From positions 1,072,501-1,136,500 of the forward strand of contig JAQFVV010012442.1 of NCBI GenBank assembly GCA_028023455.1: a stretch of 64,000 nucleotides of DNA. The letters are read 5' to 3'. Below, one piece after another: positions 22,291 to 33,959 of the stretch (position 1 is its first letter; the number at the start of each line of letters is the position of its first letter). The DNA comes from Epiperipatus broadwayi. Taxonomy: Eukaryota; Onychophora; Udeonychophora; Euonychophora; Peripatidae. A program made the translations under genes and the position numbers. Under the pieces are notes generated by a model that saw only the letters and a program-made list of their open reading frames with translations, searched no databases and had not been told where the DNA came from.

Positions 22291-25200
22291 CTTCATTGTA
22301 TGAACTAATTCTGTATATCTTTTCTTTTCACTATATTTTTGTCACCATAATAAAATAATAAATATAATAATATCATCTTTTATTTTCATATAAGAACGTA
22401 ATAAATATGTGGTAGCATTTGATAATCTAATAAACAAAGATGTGTGGCAACAGATAGCATATAATTAAATGTATTATTATAATAACTAATTTATGACCAT
22501 AAGATAATGTAAATGTGATTACTTAATAAATAGTCCAATTCTTAAAAAAATTCTTTATTTATTTCTGTGCAAAAAAAAATAAAAAAATATTGTGTTTAAT
22601 TTTACTAAATCTGTGTTCAAATTCATGAAGACGGAAAAATAATAAACCAAACACACAAATTTCGAGAAAAACAAATTTTAACAAAGTTTATTATAATATT
22701 AACAACCTAACAATTTATTTACAATATGTACATTTAAAACAACTTAAAGATTGGTACCATTATACATTCTTTATATTCGAACCTCGTTAAGTCTTTACTC
22801 TTACTTAAATTTAAAATAATAATAATAATAATACAATATTAGTATTCCCTGTTTTATCCATCTTATATAAATTAAAATTACATTTATTTACTGCTTACTC
22901 AAAATATATTTAGCTATTATTCAAGTATACTTCTTTTTTTTATTAAAAATCTATAGAAAACATAGTACAGATAAACATAAAATACTAATCGAGAACATGG
23001 ATATCCTTTTTTACTAGACGATTTCACTTTAGCAATATTATCGATATCATGTGAAATATCTATTAATAATTTATTTCTATATTATGGATACTATTGTTCA
23101 CTACACTGTATTTATTAACTATAATGCATTCCATTATAACAATATTATAGTACTATATAATTATAATTACTAATACATTCTTTATTATTGAATAAATATA
23201 AATTGTACCCAAACTTATTGTGTAGATCGTTTTTTTTTCTCTTTTTACTTTAAAGAATTATATTAAAAATATGCAGTACTCATTTTAAAAAATTTGAAAT
23301 AAATATTTTAATATTATTAATATTTCAAAAGCAACTTTGCCTTACATATTTTATTCTTAAGTTCTTATATTCATTTCCCAAAATAAAATAAATCTATAAC
23401 ATATTTTATGATTCTTTCATTTGAAGTCCTTTGGATTTTCAATTCCAATTCATACAAATTCTATTTCTTCATACAAGTAAATGAACTCATCTCATTCCAA
23501 ATAATTGCATATCTTTAACTCTATATCATTTATTATTTTCTTTTAAATATACTATACTGTACGATGTAGTTACTTTTTGGAAAAATAGATAGCAAATAGA
23601 TTTGTAGGATGGGAAAAAAAACTAGAGTATAAACTCATAACTCATATCGAATTAACATATACCATGGCACAGTGTATTTATAAAACTAGAGCAAGACCTT
23701 TTCCTGTCTAATATCCTGAAATACTATAAATGATGTCAAGCTATTTATTCAGCTTTATTGATCATCAATCTCCAAGAAAAATAAACACTATCCAAAATAA
23801 ATATACAATTACAGGGCTATGTTAACTGCAATTGCACATCCACTGATGTTATAAAATACTGTTCATATCCCCTAAATATCCTAACTTAATAATCTCCTGG
23901 ACATGTTAACCGTATTACTAATACCAGGTCACTATCCTATTCTTATTTCCTAAAGATTTACCAGGTCTTACATCGACAAATTTACTAACTTACATATTCA
24001 AATAATAAATAAAATTCAACTATAATTAGAGTAATCTTACTAATCCATAAGAAAAGTTTGCTTTACATTCTTTTCTAAACTAAACACATAATATTTTGAT
24101 TATCCAATAATATGAAAGTTCTTTTAAAAAAGAATCACATAAATATTTATTATCATGTTGGGTTATATTATTATTATAAAATCATAGTATGCATATTCCA
24201 AATAATCCTGATTTTATAATGTTTAAAAGTGTTGTATAATGCATATATTTTAACATTCATACTTTATACATTATTTCATAGGCAATCTGTAAAAAAAAAC
24301 AAACAGAAAATACATCATAATAAATATCAATAATTCATTAATTACCAAGTGACATTAGCTCCTCATCACTTTTTCAGTCTTTTTTTTTTCCAACTAGATA
24401 TAACATGCATACATAAAAAATATCCACCCATGCTTCTATTTAATGTGTTCTTATTTAAATTATTAAAATTATTATATTGTAAAATTTTAATATTATAAAT
24501 AGATTAATTTTAATGTTCCTATTCTTTTTAATCAAAATTTTACATTTAAAATAAATAGAAAATAAATCAAAAGCATATTTGCCTAAACTTCAGATGAAAA
24601 TATATATTTTTCCTAGGTTCAAATATTTCCATTTTCTTTCTCAAAAGTTTTTTTTTTTTTAAATGTTCTCTTCAAAACCATTATACAACCTTCACTGTTG
24701 CGATGACGAAGAACAAGACAAATGTGTTTCTTGCAGAAGTGTCATCTAAACTTCCGGTACAAAATCTCAGGTTAAAAAAGAATAATAAAAAAAAAAATAA
24801 CATGACGTCTTGAAATCTTAAAAATTAAATAAAATAATCATCAATCTATTCTGGAATAGTTAATAGAATAATAGTTTAAAATTCCTATAGTCCAGAAAGA
24901 TGATTATTGAAATTATAAATAAATCATAACATTTAAATATAATTCCATGAAGCTTCCATAGGCATATTGATGCATCGTATTTCTTTAGCTTGGTTTGAAT
25001 TATCCGGATAAACTTTTGCGCAATATTTATTTCCATAATTCCATATTTTATTTATTAACATGTTCATTTTCTTTATAGGTTTTTTTCTTTAGTAAATTTA
25101 TCATTATTTATTACATATTCAGAGGTTTTTCTTGTCTCAAATTATTAGCTTTTAAAACAATTTTATATATGCATAGAAACCCTATATATCTCAGGTTTTA

Positions 25201-26456
25201 AAAAAAATATATACGCTTTTCAAAAAATATTTTCCATGGGTCTTTTCTTAAAATAATTTCTTGTAGATATTTTTAATGTTTGCTTCACAAAGGATATAAC
25301 ATTTACTTTTATAATATTGTATTTCCATAAAATAATTCTAAATATACTTGTCATAATACTTGTCGGTCCTTGATGAAAATATCTTGCTATTATATAAAAT
25401 AAATGCATGTTTTCTTTTAATCAGCAAACAGTTTTTTTAATAAGTTTCCAATACAATGTCCACAATAATTTATTCATTTGAATCATTCTCTTATTCAATA
25501 TTATTGAAACTGCATTAATAAATACTATACTCATTTTTAATATATTATAAGTTGAATACATTTTACTTCTTGGCATATCCATCTTCATTGCGAAGTTATA
25601 TTAGACTTTGACGAATACTACTGATAATGGACTTTTAAAATTTTAACAAGGCATATTCAATGAAGTTATTATTAATATTTTTATTTTACACTCTCTATTT
25701 GCAAAATACTTTTGTAAAAATAATAATAATGTATTAGCTTTTGCAAATAAAATTATACGAGAGCACTAAAATTGACTAAAATAATAAAATTAAAATTACA
25801 ATCACCTCGATAGCATCTGATATGACTCTGCTATCTTTAATACATTATAAATGAATCTAATACATTATTAATCTCCCCTGATACCCCCCATGCAATCGGT
25901 ATTTATACCCTGTAAAAATACATTATCCTATTGGTTGATTCTTTTATTTTGATATCAAATTTGCATATGTTTCAGTTTTACAGAATTAAATTTCAAAATA
26001 AAAAACATGACGTATTATAACTTACAAATATTATTTAAAAATATTAATCTTAAATCAATTATTTTTTTACTTAAATTATTTAAACATTTAAAATCACTTT
26101 TAAAATAATATTTTAATATTTATCCCACCTTTAATATTCAATTTATCTATTTTTATTTAAACAAAATATTTAATTTTTATTATAACTGTATTCATCTTTA
26201 TGATACTACTTGAAAAATTTTTAGAAACATTTTATAATGAATGTTTTAACTTAATATTTATTATTAGCTTTATGCTAGGTAATAATTCTATATTCAATTC
26301 TATAATGCAATTTTAAAATATTTCAAACTTTGTTAATTAAAATTCAAAGAAGCATGTGTGTGCAACTCCATATTACATAAATGACATGATTAATAACTTT
26401 GAGACAGACGATTTTCAATCTATTTTTCTGTCTGGATTAATAAATATTGCAACACT
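22291..26456. other. 4-kb AT-rich stretch without recognisable gene
   Basis: I see only short chance open frames, A and T runs and a small (TAA)n near 22,818. No motif of a LINE, PLE, LTR element or host gene could be read on either strand. It could be unique host DNA or very old repeats. Confidence 0.45.
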
Positions 26457-26627
26457 TTATTATATTAATAGAAATAATAACAAGTCAGATATCACATGAC
26501 TTATATATAGCTTGCACTTCCAAATATGTAAAATTAAGAGCATGCTAATAGCTCTAAACAAGCTTATTTTTTTATTTATGATAAATGCTACTACAAGAGA
26601 AGACATTCAAATCATTTTTATCTTGGA

Positions 26628-26679
26628 TTGTTCCCATCCCCGTTTCGACCTATGGGTCTCTTCAGTGAGGAGTTGGGAC
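26628..26679 (-). ncRNA. Hammerhead motif, repeat copy 1 (cleavage site deleted)
   Basis: On the minus strand the core CTGAAGA (26665-26659) matches C-U-G-A-N-G-A. It is followed by stem II GACC-CATA-GGTC (26658-26647) and GAAAC (26646-26642). Stem I can form from GTCCC...CCTCA on the 5' side with GGGGATGGGAAC on the 3' side. Compared with copy 2, six bases (tggtct) are missing immediately after GAAAC. Stem III and the GUC cleavage triplet are thus gone, and this copy should be inactive. Confidence 0.6.
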
Positions 26680-27045
26680 ATTAGATTTAAAAAAACCAAC
26701 TCAAGCAAAGCATTTATCTAAAAGTTAATTGTTAGAAGAAGATCTGAAACTTTTAGACATCTACATGTCTTTAAAGTCAGCTCTCCAACTGAAAAAATCA
26801 TATGGGCCTGAACTTAATTCAGATACTCCATATATTAGTAGGCTTAGCCATTTAATTTAGCCAAAGCCACAACAGCAAAATAATAATAGTAATAATAACA
26901 AGTCAGATATCACATGACTTATATATAGCTTGCACTTCCAAATATGTAAAATTAAGAGCATGCTAATAGCTCTAAACAAGCTTTTTTTTATTTATGATAA
27001 ATGCTACTACAAGAGAAGACATTCAAATCATTTTTATCTTTGATT

Positions 27046-27101
27046 GTCCCCATCCCCAGACCAGTTTCGACCTATGGGTCTTTTCAGTGAGGAGTTGGGT
27101 C
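27046..27101 (-). ncRNA. Hammerhead motif, repeat copy 2 (core mutation)
   Basis: On the minus strand stem II is again GACC-CATA-GGTC (27080-27069), followed by GAAAC and TGGTC. Stem III is the 2-bp AC/GU with a 2-nt loop, and the GUC cleavage triplet ends at 27059. Inner stem I pairs CCTCA (27092-27088) with TGGGG (27058-27054). The core reads CTGAAAA (27087-27081): the G at position 8 is A, a change that abolishes activity in known hammerheads. Each repeat therefore carries a different lesion, pointing to an active ancestor. Confidence 0.6.
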
Positions 27102-27615
27102 ATTAGATTTAAAAAACCAACTCAAGCAAAGCATTTATCTAAAAGTTAATTGTTATTATATTAAATAATGTAATTATAAAATTTTGGAAGAACAATTTAG
27201 AAAATATAGAATTAAATACAACTTTCACTATCATAAAGCTTACTTTTTTAAAATATACGATAATAATTATGATTATTAAATATGATTTATGAATTTAAAT
27301 ATAGCATTTATTAACTATAAGTTTTAGATTATTAAAATTTAACTTTTAAACATACTTTTAAATATTTATAGCTGTGTTATTTAATATGGCCAGCTATTAC
27401 AACCATATGTAACAATATTTTTAGCTTTATTTATCTATTTTAAATGATTCATCTTAATTTTATATACACTACATATTTTATTTAGCTTCAAATTATACTT
27501 TAAAGATATAATTATCAAAATATAATCAACATGTCAAAAGAACATATTCTAAAATTTAATTTTTTTTAGTAATTTACTGTAATTGACTATTTCTGACCCA
27601 CCCATAGAAAAGGGC

Positions 27616-27721
<106 letters not shown>

Positions 27722-27729
27722 TGCATTAT

Positions 27730-28303
27730 CTAAGTTTAGAAATAGATGTAGGAAAGATAATATAGAAAAGAAAATATGAATAGTATTGCCTTATATAAAT
27801 AATATTGCGTGTAGCAAGATTACATTGTTAGTGTCTGCCCATTTTAATATTCCATTTAAGGTTCGTTCAAATACTGGTAGATTAAATATTAATGAAAAAG
27901 ATTGTGTTGATAAAATCAGTAAAAGTATTATTCTTATTTATAAAGTGGTATGTCATTGTGGATATAGAAATATCGGTGAGACTAAATGTGCATTAAAAAG
28001 AGAATTTAGGAGCATGAATTATTATATAACATTGTGTCACTTTGTGGATAGATATAAATCTGTTTTTTGCAGAGCATGTAAATGAGTTGTAATGGAGATT
28101 TCTGTTTTCATAAGTTTTTTTTTCTTTTACATGTGGAAAATGAATTGAAGAAAAGAAAAATTAAGAAGTCATATTTTATAAATATTACAAACAATCTGTT
28201 AAATAAGCAATGTAATTGTGTGATTATTCATAATTTATGGAAACTTTGGCAATTGACGTCGGATTGTTACCGTTATTTGGTTTTAATAAGATTTAAATAT
28301 TAA
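27730..28303 (+). pseudogene. Penelope-like element C-terminal fragment with GIY-YIG
   Basis: The frame 27786-28085 reads MPYINNIACSKITLLVSAHF, then NIPFKVRSNTGRLN and IILIYKVVCHCGYRNIGETK. This is the standard PLE order: a PYI...KI..L...NI.FK segment, then the endonuclease with CxC and a degenerate YIGET (here NIGET). After TKCALKR the frame shifts. The following frame (28082-28303) has HVENELKKRKIKKS and may be the C-terminal tail. No RT core is attached. A TA tract lies on either side. Confidence 0.65.
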
Positions 28304-28420
28304 CGGTTCATGCTACTCAAGATGGCTTAAAATGTCATAAAAATGGTTTATAACAAAGATTTTATTTTCATTTTATATAGGCAGATTCAATTTTGTATTG
28401 ATATTAGAGAATATTTTGAT

Positions 28421-28459
<39 letters not shown>

Positions 28460-28460
28460 T
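28421..28460. repeat. (TA)n tract followed by a short hairpin
   Basis: TA repeats are followed by tgtacctatattgatatagg, whose cctatat/atatagg halves pair. This may be another repeat terminus. Confidence 0.6.
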
Positions 28461-31400
28461 GTACCTATATTGATATAGGCACATATAATTTTATCTAAAA
28501 TTATATTATTAAAATAATCTTTCGTTAAAGAAAAACATAAAATTAAATGTTGAAGAGTTTATTCAGTTTGTTTTGGAAAAAGATAAAAATCAAATAGTTT
28601 TCTAGCATTAGTTTTGAAATAAAAAGCTACAATTAATTAATCAAAAGGGGGGAGGGGGAGTCTTGGTTTGAGAAATTAAACTAAGGGTTATAAAAGGAAG
28701 TAAAGAGTTTTTTATTAGTATTCGTAAAAATATAATTTAAAATGTTAAAACATACAAATCTATTTTCATTCAAGTTTAATTAAAGAAAAAATAATGTTAA
28801 AACTAAATAGTAAATTGTATTAAAAATATATGTGCGTATATATGTGCAATTTGTAAATAAATAAAATGTATGCGAAATAAAAGATTATCATTAAAAACAC
28901 AGCAATGGCTATTAATAAAATAAAACAACACGTTTTATTGCATGGCTATTACTAATTAAGCAATCTTACAAAACATGTTTATCAAAGGATTAATTGATAA
29001 AGAATTTCGACAACAGATATTTGCCAGAGGATACTGAAAAGAAAACACTTCATTGGTATAAATACTGAATATTTTATCAGACAAGCAGTTGAGATAAATC
29101 AGTTCCCAAAATAATTGAGTAGTGCAGTTCAGAAATTAATTGAGCAGTTAACAAACAAAATGCAGTGTTGAGAAGATCTTGGGAACGCATGTTTATCTCC
29201 AGCCCAGATGTCCGAGAAAACAGCAGATCTGCCCATGAAATAATGTCAGCTTAACATCTTAGAAAATCTTCGTCAGTATCTATTTGTCTCCGATAGTAAT
29301 AATCGTGAAAATCAGGAAACTCAGCAAGGAAACGTCCCAGCCGGCTGGTAAGCATTCATAATGGAAATATTCTCACTGAAAGCAGCCTCCAAAGAGAACA
29401 AAATTCTACGTCTATATTCAAAAGCCTAGGTAAAAACATTTGCTTATTTCGTTTATACTGTAATAGCCATTGCATTGCATTAATTCATATGAATCTTTCA
29501 AGAGTCTAATTATATGAACTTTATATCATACATAAATGAACTATTGATATGTGTGGTTATATTTCAAATGCTATGTAATACTTTATTATTATTATGTGTG
29601 TGCGAGTTAATATGTGCGTGATCATTATATCAGTATTTATTACTTAAATTAGAGTGTTCTGTTATTAAATCTATAGGAATATCTAAACTATTTAGAAATG
29701 TTAATTTAAAATATGCGTGTGTTTTATTAGAATTATAAAATGTTTAATTTTAGTAAATAAATGTTACTTAATAAATTATCTTCAAAATTAAACTTTATTT
29801 GTCGGTCAATTCTTTTTATCAATTCCTTGTATCAAATTCTTTTTATCAATTCTTTTTACCAAATTCTTTTATCAATTCTTTTTTATAAATCTTTTTAACA
29901 AATTCTTTTATCAAGTCTTTTAACCATTAATTATGTATAATCTATTAGTGATTACAAACAGCTGAGCTAGTCATGGATTTAGGCATTGAGTTAGTGGCCA
30001 TTGCTCAAAGTGCGTTATTTATTCATCCTTGAATAGATAGCTGGTGCCCGTGTTTATACACAAACAAAAAAAAGTGCTTTGAACTTGGTGTTGAACTCAA
30101 CAGTAGAGAAGAAGTTATGTCCTGGAAATGTATGTCTAGTTATATATTTTATAGCTATCGTTTGGGCATACATACTCTCCGAGTATGTTCTTCTCTGCCT
30201 AAGAGACCAGTGTTTCGAATTGACATATTCGAAAATGGTTCAATATATATATATATATGATGTGTGTGTATGATTCTTTGCCTTGACATCATATTAAAGA
30301 TTTTTTGTGTTGTTATGTGTTACTTCATTTTGTATGATTTATATTTAGAAGCCAATATAAGTTTGAGCAAAATTAGTTTTATGATCTCTAAAATAATAAT
30401 TAAATATTTAACAATTCACAGTTAGACTACTACAAAATACTTAATATAAAAGAATGCATTTATGGAAGAGATATTCCTACAATCAGACTGGCAATATTCA
30501 TCACCTATGCCATTTGGGTTATAAGGTGCAAGGCACAATTACCGACATCCCAAGCCAGATGAAAACTCATTATTTATTCAGAGCATAGAGAAAATTTTAA
30601 ACAACAAGACAAAACTCTTGCAACAACATTCATCTTTCAAGAGACATTGAAGCTATATCAGACTCTCCAATAAAGTTAACAAAGAACTTAACCACTAAAT
30701 ACCTAACCCTGTTTTAACTCAATAATGTTAGTTCCATAACTCATCTAATATTGTAATTTTTCATTATCCATATTTGTAATGTATCACCCATATTTATACC
30801 CACTTCATAAAGAGTGTAACACATGTATTAATTAGTTTAATAAATGTTTTGAGATAAAAATAATAATTAAAAGAGTAGTTTCAATATAATGAAATTACAA
30901 TTTATTATTCTACTTTTAAATTAGATTATGATTATTTATTCTTCTATGAATTAAAAATTTCATTCGTTAAAGTTGGTGTATCTATAACAATATGTTAGAC
31001 CATAGAGAAAGGTGTATCACTTTTCTGTTATAAATTAAAGGTTGACTTAACAGCAGATTAAACTTTGTCTTGATGTTGGGAAAAGTTGGCTACTGCAGTA
31101 GTATATATTTATAGAACCAGGTAAGTATATTTGTTTCTATACTGCCCACATCATGTCGGCTAATTACATGCATATATGTGTATATTGAAAATTTATTTCT
31201 TGATATGCATATGTATGGGTAATGATTTTAAAATGACCAAATCATTGCTTTATACAAATAACAATTTTTAATGAATTAATCAAAACCACCACTCTCTTTC
31301 CTATACATTCAAACCCATGGTGGTATTATTTTATGTTCCAGAAAAGCAAATTTATTATTACTTGATATAGTATCATTCTCATAAATTTGAGTCAGCTTTT

Positions 31401-31760
31401 ATTTTATTTATTTATTTATTTTTGGTGCCAGCATCTGTGAATCACTCCACTAAGCATATTGTCTCAGTATTAGTTAATTTGTTTAGTTTTACTTATATTC
31501 GTTTTTTTTATTTTTTTATATAACTTTGAGAATTTTTTTCTTATTCAAACATCACAAACTACTAAAGTGTATTACCAATAAATTCCTATACATAAATAGT
31601 TATGAAAATTGCTGAATTCTATTTTTAAAACAAATATTTAATAAAGTAAACAACAAAGTAAAATAATTATAATCTATTTACCACCAACCATACTTATTCA
31701 ATCTAACAAATTATTTAAACTTATCTTTTTTTCTTTTTTGCATTGCCTTAATTAAGTAAT
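28461..31760. other. Unassigned stretch with retroelement-like landmarks
   Basis: No coding motif is recognised. Features worth noting are a G-rich purine tract aaaaggggggagggggag at 28,624-28,641, a TATA-like ggtataaata near 29,056, a short-unit T/C-rich repeat at about 29,800-29,935 and tggtgcccgtgtttata at about 30,042, resembling a primer-binding site. A poly-A-rich end lies near 30,850. These could be pieces of one or more decayed LTR elements, but no LTR pair was found. Confidence 0.3.
29800..29935 (+). repeat. Pyrimidine-rich minisatellite
   Basis: Units close to atcaattctttt (12-17 bp) recur about eight times with small variations, on the plus strand. Confidence 0.7.
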
Positions 31761-31764
31761 TAAT

Positions 31765-32762
31765 CCGTTTTTTATAAATAAAAAATATATATTTTTTGTA
31801 CAATGCATACATAACCACTTCAACCTCACCAAGGTTAGAAATTAATTAGTAAAAAAAGCAATAGAGGGAGGTAAAGGACAGAAGCTATATATTTAAATTT
31901 AAATAAATGAAAAAATCGTTTAACTGTAAAAGAAAAAGATAAAATTAAAAGTTAAGTGTCAGTGTTAGTTAAGATTATTATTATAATAATAAAATAAAGG
32001 AAATAAATAGGAATTAAACATGTTTTTACAGGAAGTGGTTTTATATAATAGATTTTAAGTGTAGAATATTTTGAAGAGTTTAAAGGTTAGGTTTTTATGT
32101 ATAGGAGATATATAAAATGAAAAATTAAAGGTTTTAAATATATGTAAAATAAAAAATAGAAGTAAAAAGGAATGAAATAAGAAAGAATTGGTACATAAAT
32201 AAGATAGTGTTAATATATTATAAATGTAGTATTTAATTATAAATTATGGGAATAGCATATAAGGTTATAAAGATGAATTAAAAAGACGAAATAAAATAAA
32301 GAATAAGGGTAACAAAAAATATATAAATAATTGGAATAAATGTAATATTTGAAAAACATAAAATGATAGAATGAGAATACAGTAAAAATTATATAAGGGA
32401 AAAATAAAAATAATTAATATATATAATGTATAAAAAAATTTTAAAGAGTTTTAATGAAACGAAGGAAACAGATTAAAGATTAAAACTAAAATGTTTAAGG
32501 GATTTATTTTGTTTGTATTCATATATTTAAAAGAATATATAAGTATTTGTTTGTGTATTTTTTATGAATATATATATATATATGGTTTTTTTTATATATA
32601 TAATTTGGATATTGTATGTAATTTGTATATTTTTTTATAATTTGTATATATATATGTTATAGTTTCTGAAGAAGATTGCAGGGGCAATCAAAACTGTTGA
32701 TGTTGAAGGGTGTTATGTAAGCATTGTACAAAAAATATTTTTTTTATAAAAAACAAATGAAC
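31765..32762. mobile_element. C-depleted segment bounded by inverted repeats
   Basis: The block gcattgtacaaaaaatatat with ttataaaaaac occurs inverted at 31,765-31,810 and direct at 32,716-32,758. The similarity reaches a little further inward (gttgaagtggttatgta versus gttgaagggtgttatgta). Between them 31,861-32,640 has about 17 C in 780 nt while G is several times more frequent. No open frame is present. A hammerhead-like motif sits next to the right repeat. It may be a Penelope-related non-autonomous element; the class is not settled. Confidence 0.45.
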
Positions 32763-32800
32763 CATTCTTATTATATAATAATAACCCACATATACATAAC

Positions 32801-32940
32801 ATACAATTACTAACTTAAATTACTATTATATATATATATAGTAATGATAAGTAACATTTTAATAATGAATATACAATTACTAACTTAAATTACTATTATA
32901 TATATATATAGTAATGATAAGTAACATTTTAATAATGAAT
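32801..32940. repeat. Perfect tandem duplication of about 69 bp
   Basis: The unit atacaattactaacttaaa through tttaataatgaat, which contains a (TA)n core flanked by attacta/tagtaat, occurs twice in a row with no visible differences, so the duplication is recent. Confidence 0.95.
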
Positions 32941-32999
32941 AAACATAACATCATGTGATTTAATATCAGTTATTTAAAGATCAGTTTACATTAGAAGAT

Positions 33000-33914
33000 A
33001 GAAACACTGTTTTAAATTGGCACACTGGCTGTAATTATTCTAGATAACTGTGTATAAAAGATCTAACCTACATTAAGAGGTGTCCACTTCTTATTGTAAA
33101 AAGTTATCAAACCCGGCAGCTAAGGGCAGTTCAGTTATTATTTAAAATAGATTTGGTAAATTTCACATGACGTTATATATATATCACATTATTTACTTGT
33201 GTTAGTGAAAATAATAAAGTTACTTAAGTAAATTCAAATATGTGCATTTGCGCAACAAAACCTAGAACTCTGATAGATCATCCTAAGGCTGACCAGGTTT
33301 ACGGTGGGGGAATCCACAGCTCTGGACTAACCCTAGTTCCTCTACCATTGCTCATATACTTACAATTTTACAAATGACACAGTTGAGGTCACAGCAGCAT
33401 TTTAATCTTTCATGTGCCGGCAGTAGCTCATCAGTAGCACATAAGATGGTTAATAATGGGCATTTTGTATAGCATATCTATATAGGTATCATGTGGAACA
33501 CTTATCATTATTAATTCTATATAAAATTTCAATAATCATTATAAACTTAATTACTAAATATAAAATAAACATGAGTCCGTGAGCAAGATCAAGACAAGAA
33601 ACCAAAGTAAATTTAAAATCAATTTAATAATATTCAATGTAAACAATAAATTAAAATAACAATAGTGTAAGTAACTTCTTTGATTTCACACACAGGTAAA
33701 TAAGGGATTTTTCAATTCAAAAGGGTTCACACGTAAGTGATGCCTTATCAGTAGCGAATTTTAGATGTACAGCAATAATTAGTTTGGTTTACATATATAT
33801 ATATATATATAAACATAAGTTAATTTACTTATAAATGGTTTTAAGCTTCTAACACATCTAATAAAATTTGGAGGTTTTGCATTTCCATTATATATATATA
33901 TATTTTGCATTTCC

Positions 33915-33959
<45 letters not shown>

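Larger units (their letters stand above)
26457..27164 (-). mobile_element. Retrozyme-like dimeric element with 12-bp target duplications
   Basis: Two direct repeats of about 266 bp (26469-26734 and 26887-27152) flank a unique 152-bp middle, giving a period of 418 bp. The whole is bordered by identical 12-bp direct repeats, ttattatattaa (26457-26468 and 27153-27164), the expected mark of insertion. Each repeat contains a type I hammerhead motif on the minus strand. There is no open frame of note. The plan, a repeat-middle-repeat unit under 700 bp with one ribozyme per repeat, matches metazoan retrozymes and minimal non-autonomous Penelope-like elements. I infer mobilisation by another element's enzymes. 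Confidence 0.65.

Noticed and set aside
30079-30273. 64-residue frame as a membrane peptide
   Set aside because: It is hydrophobic but short, ends in a TA tract, and has no context or recognisable motif.
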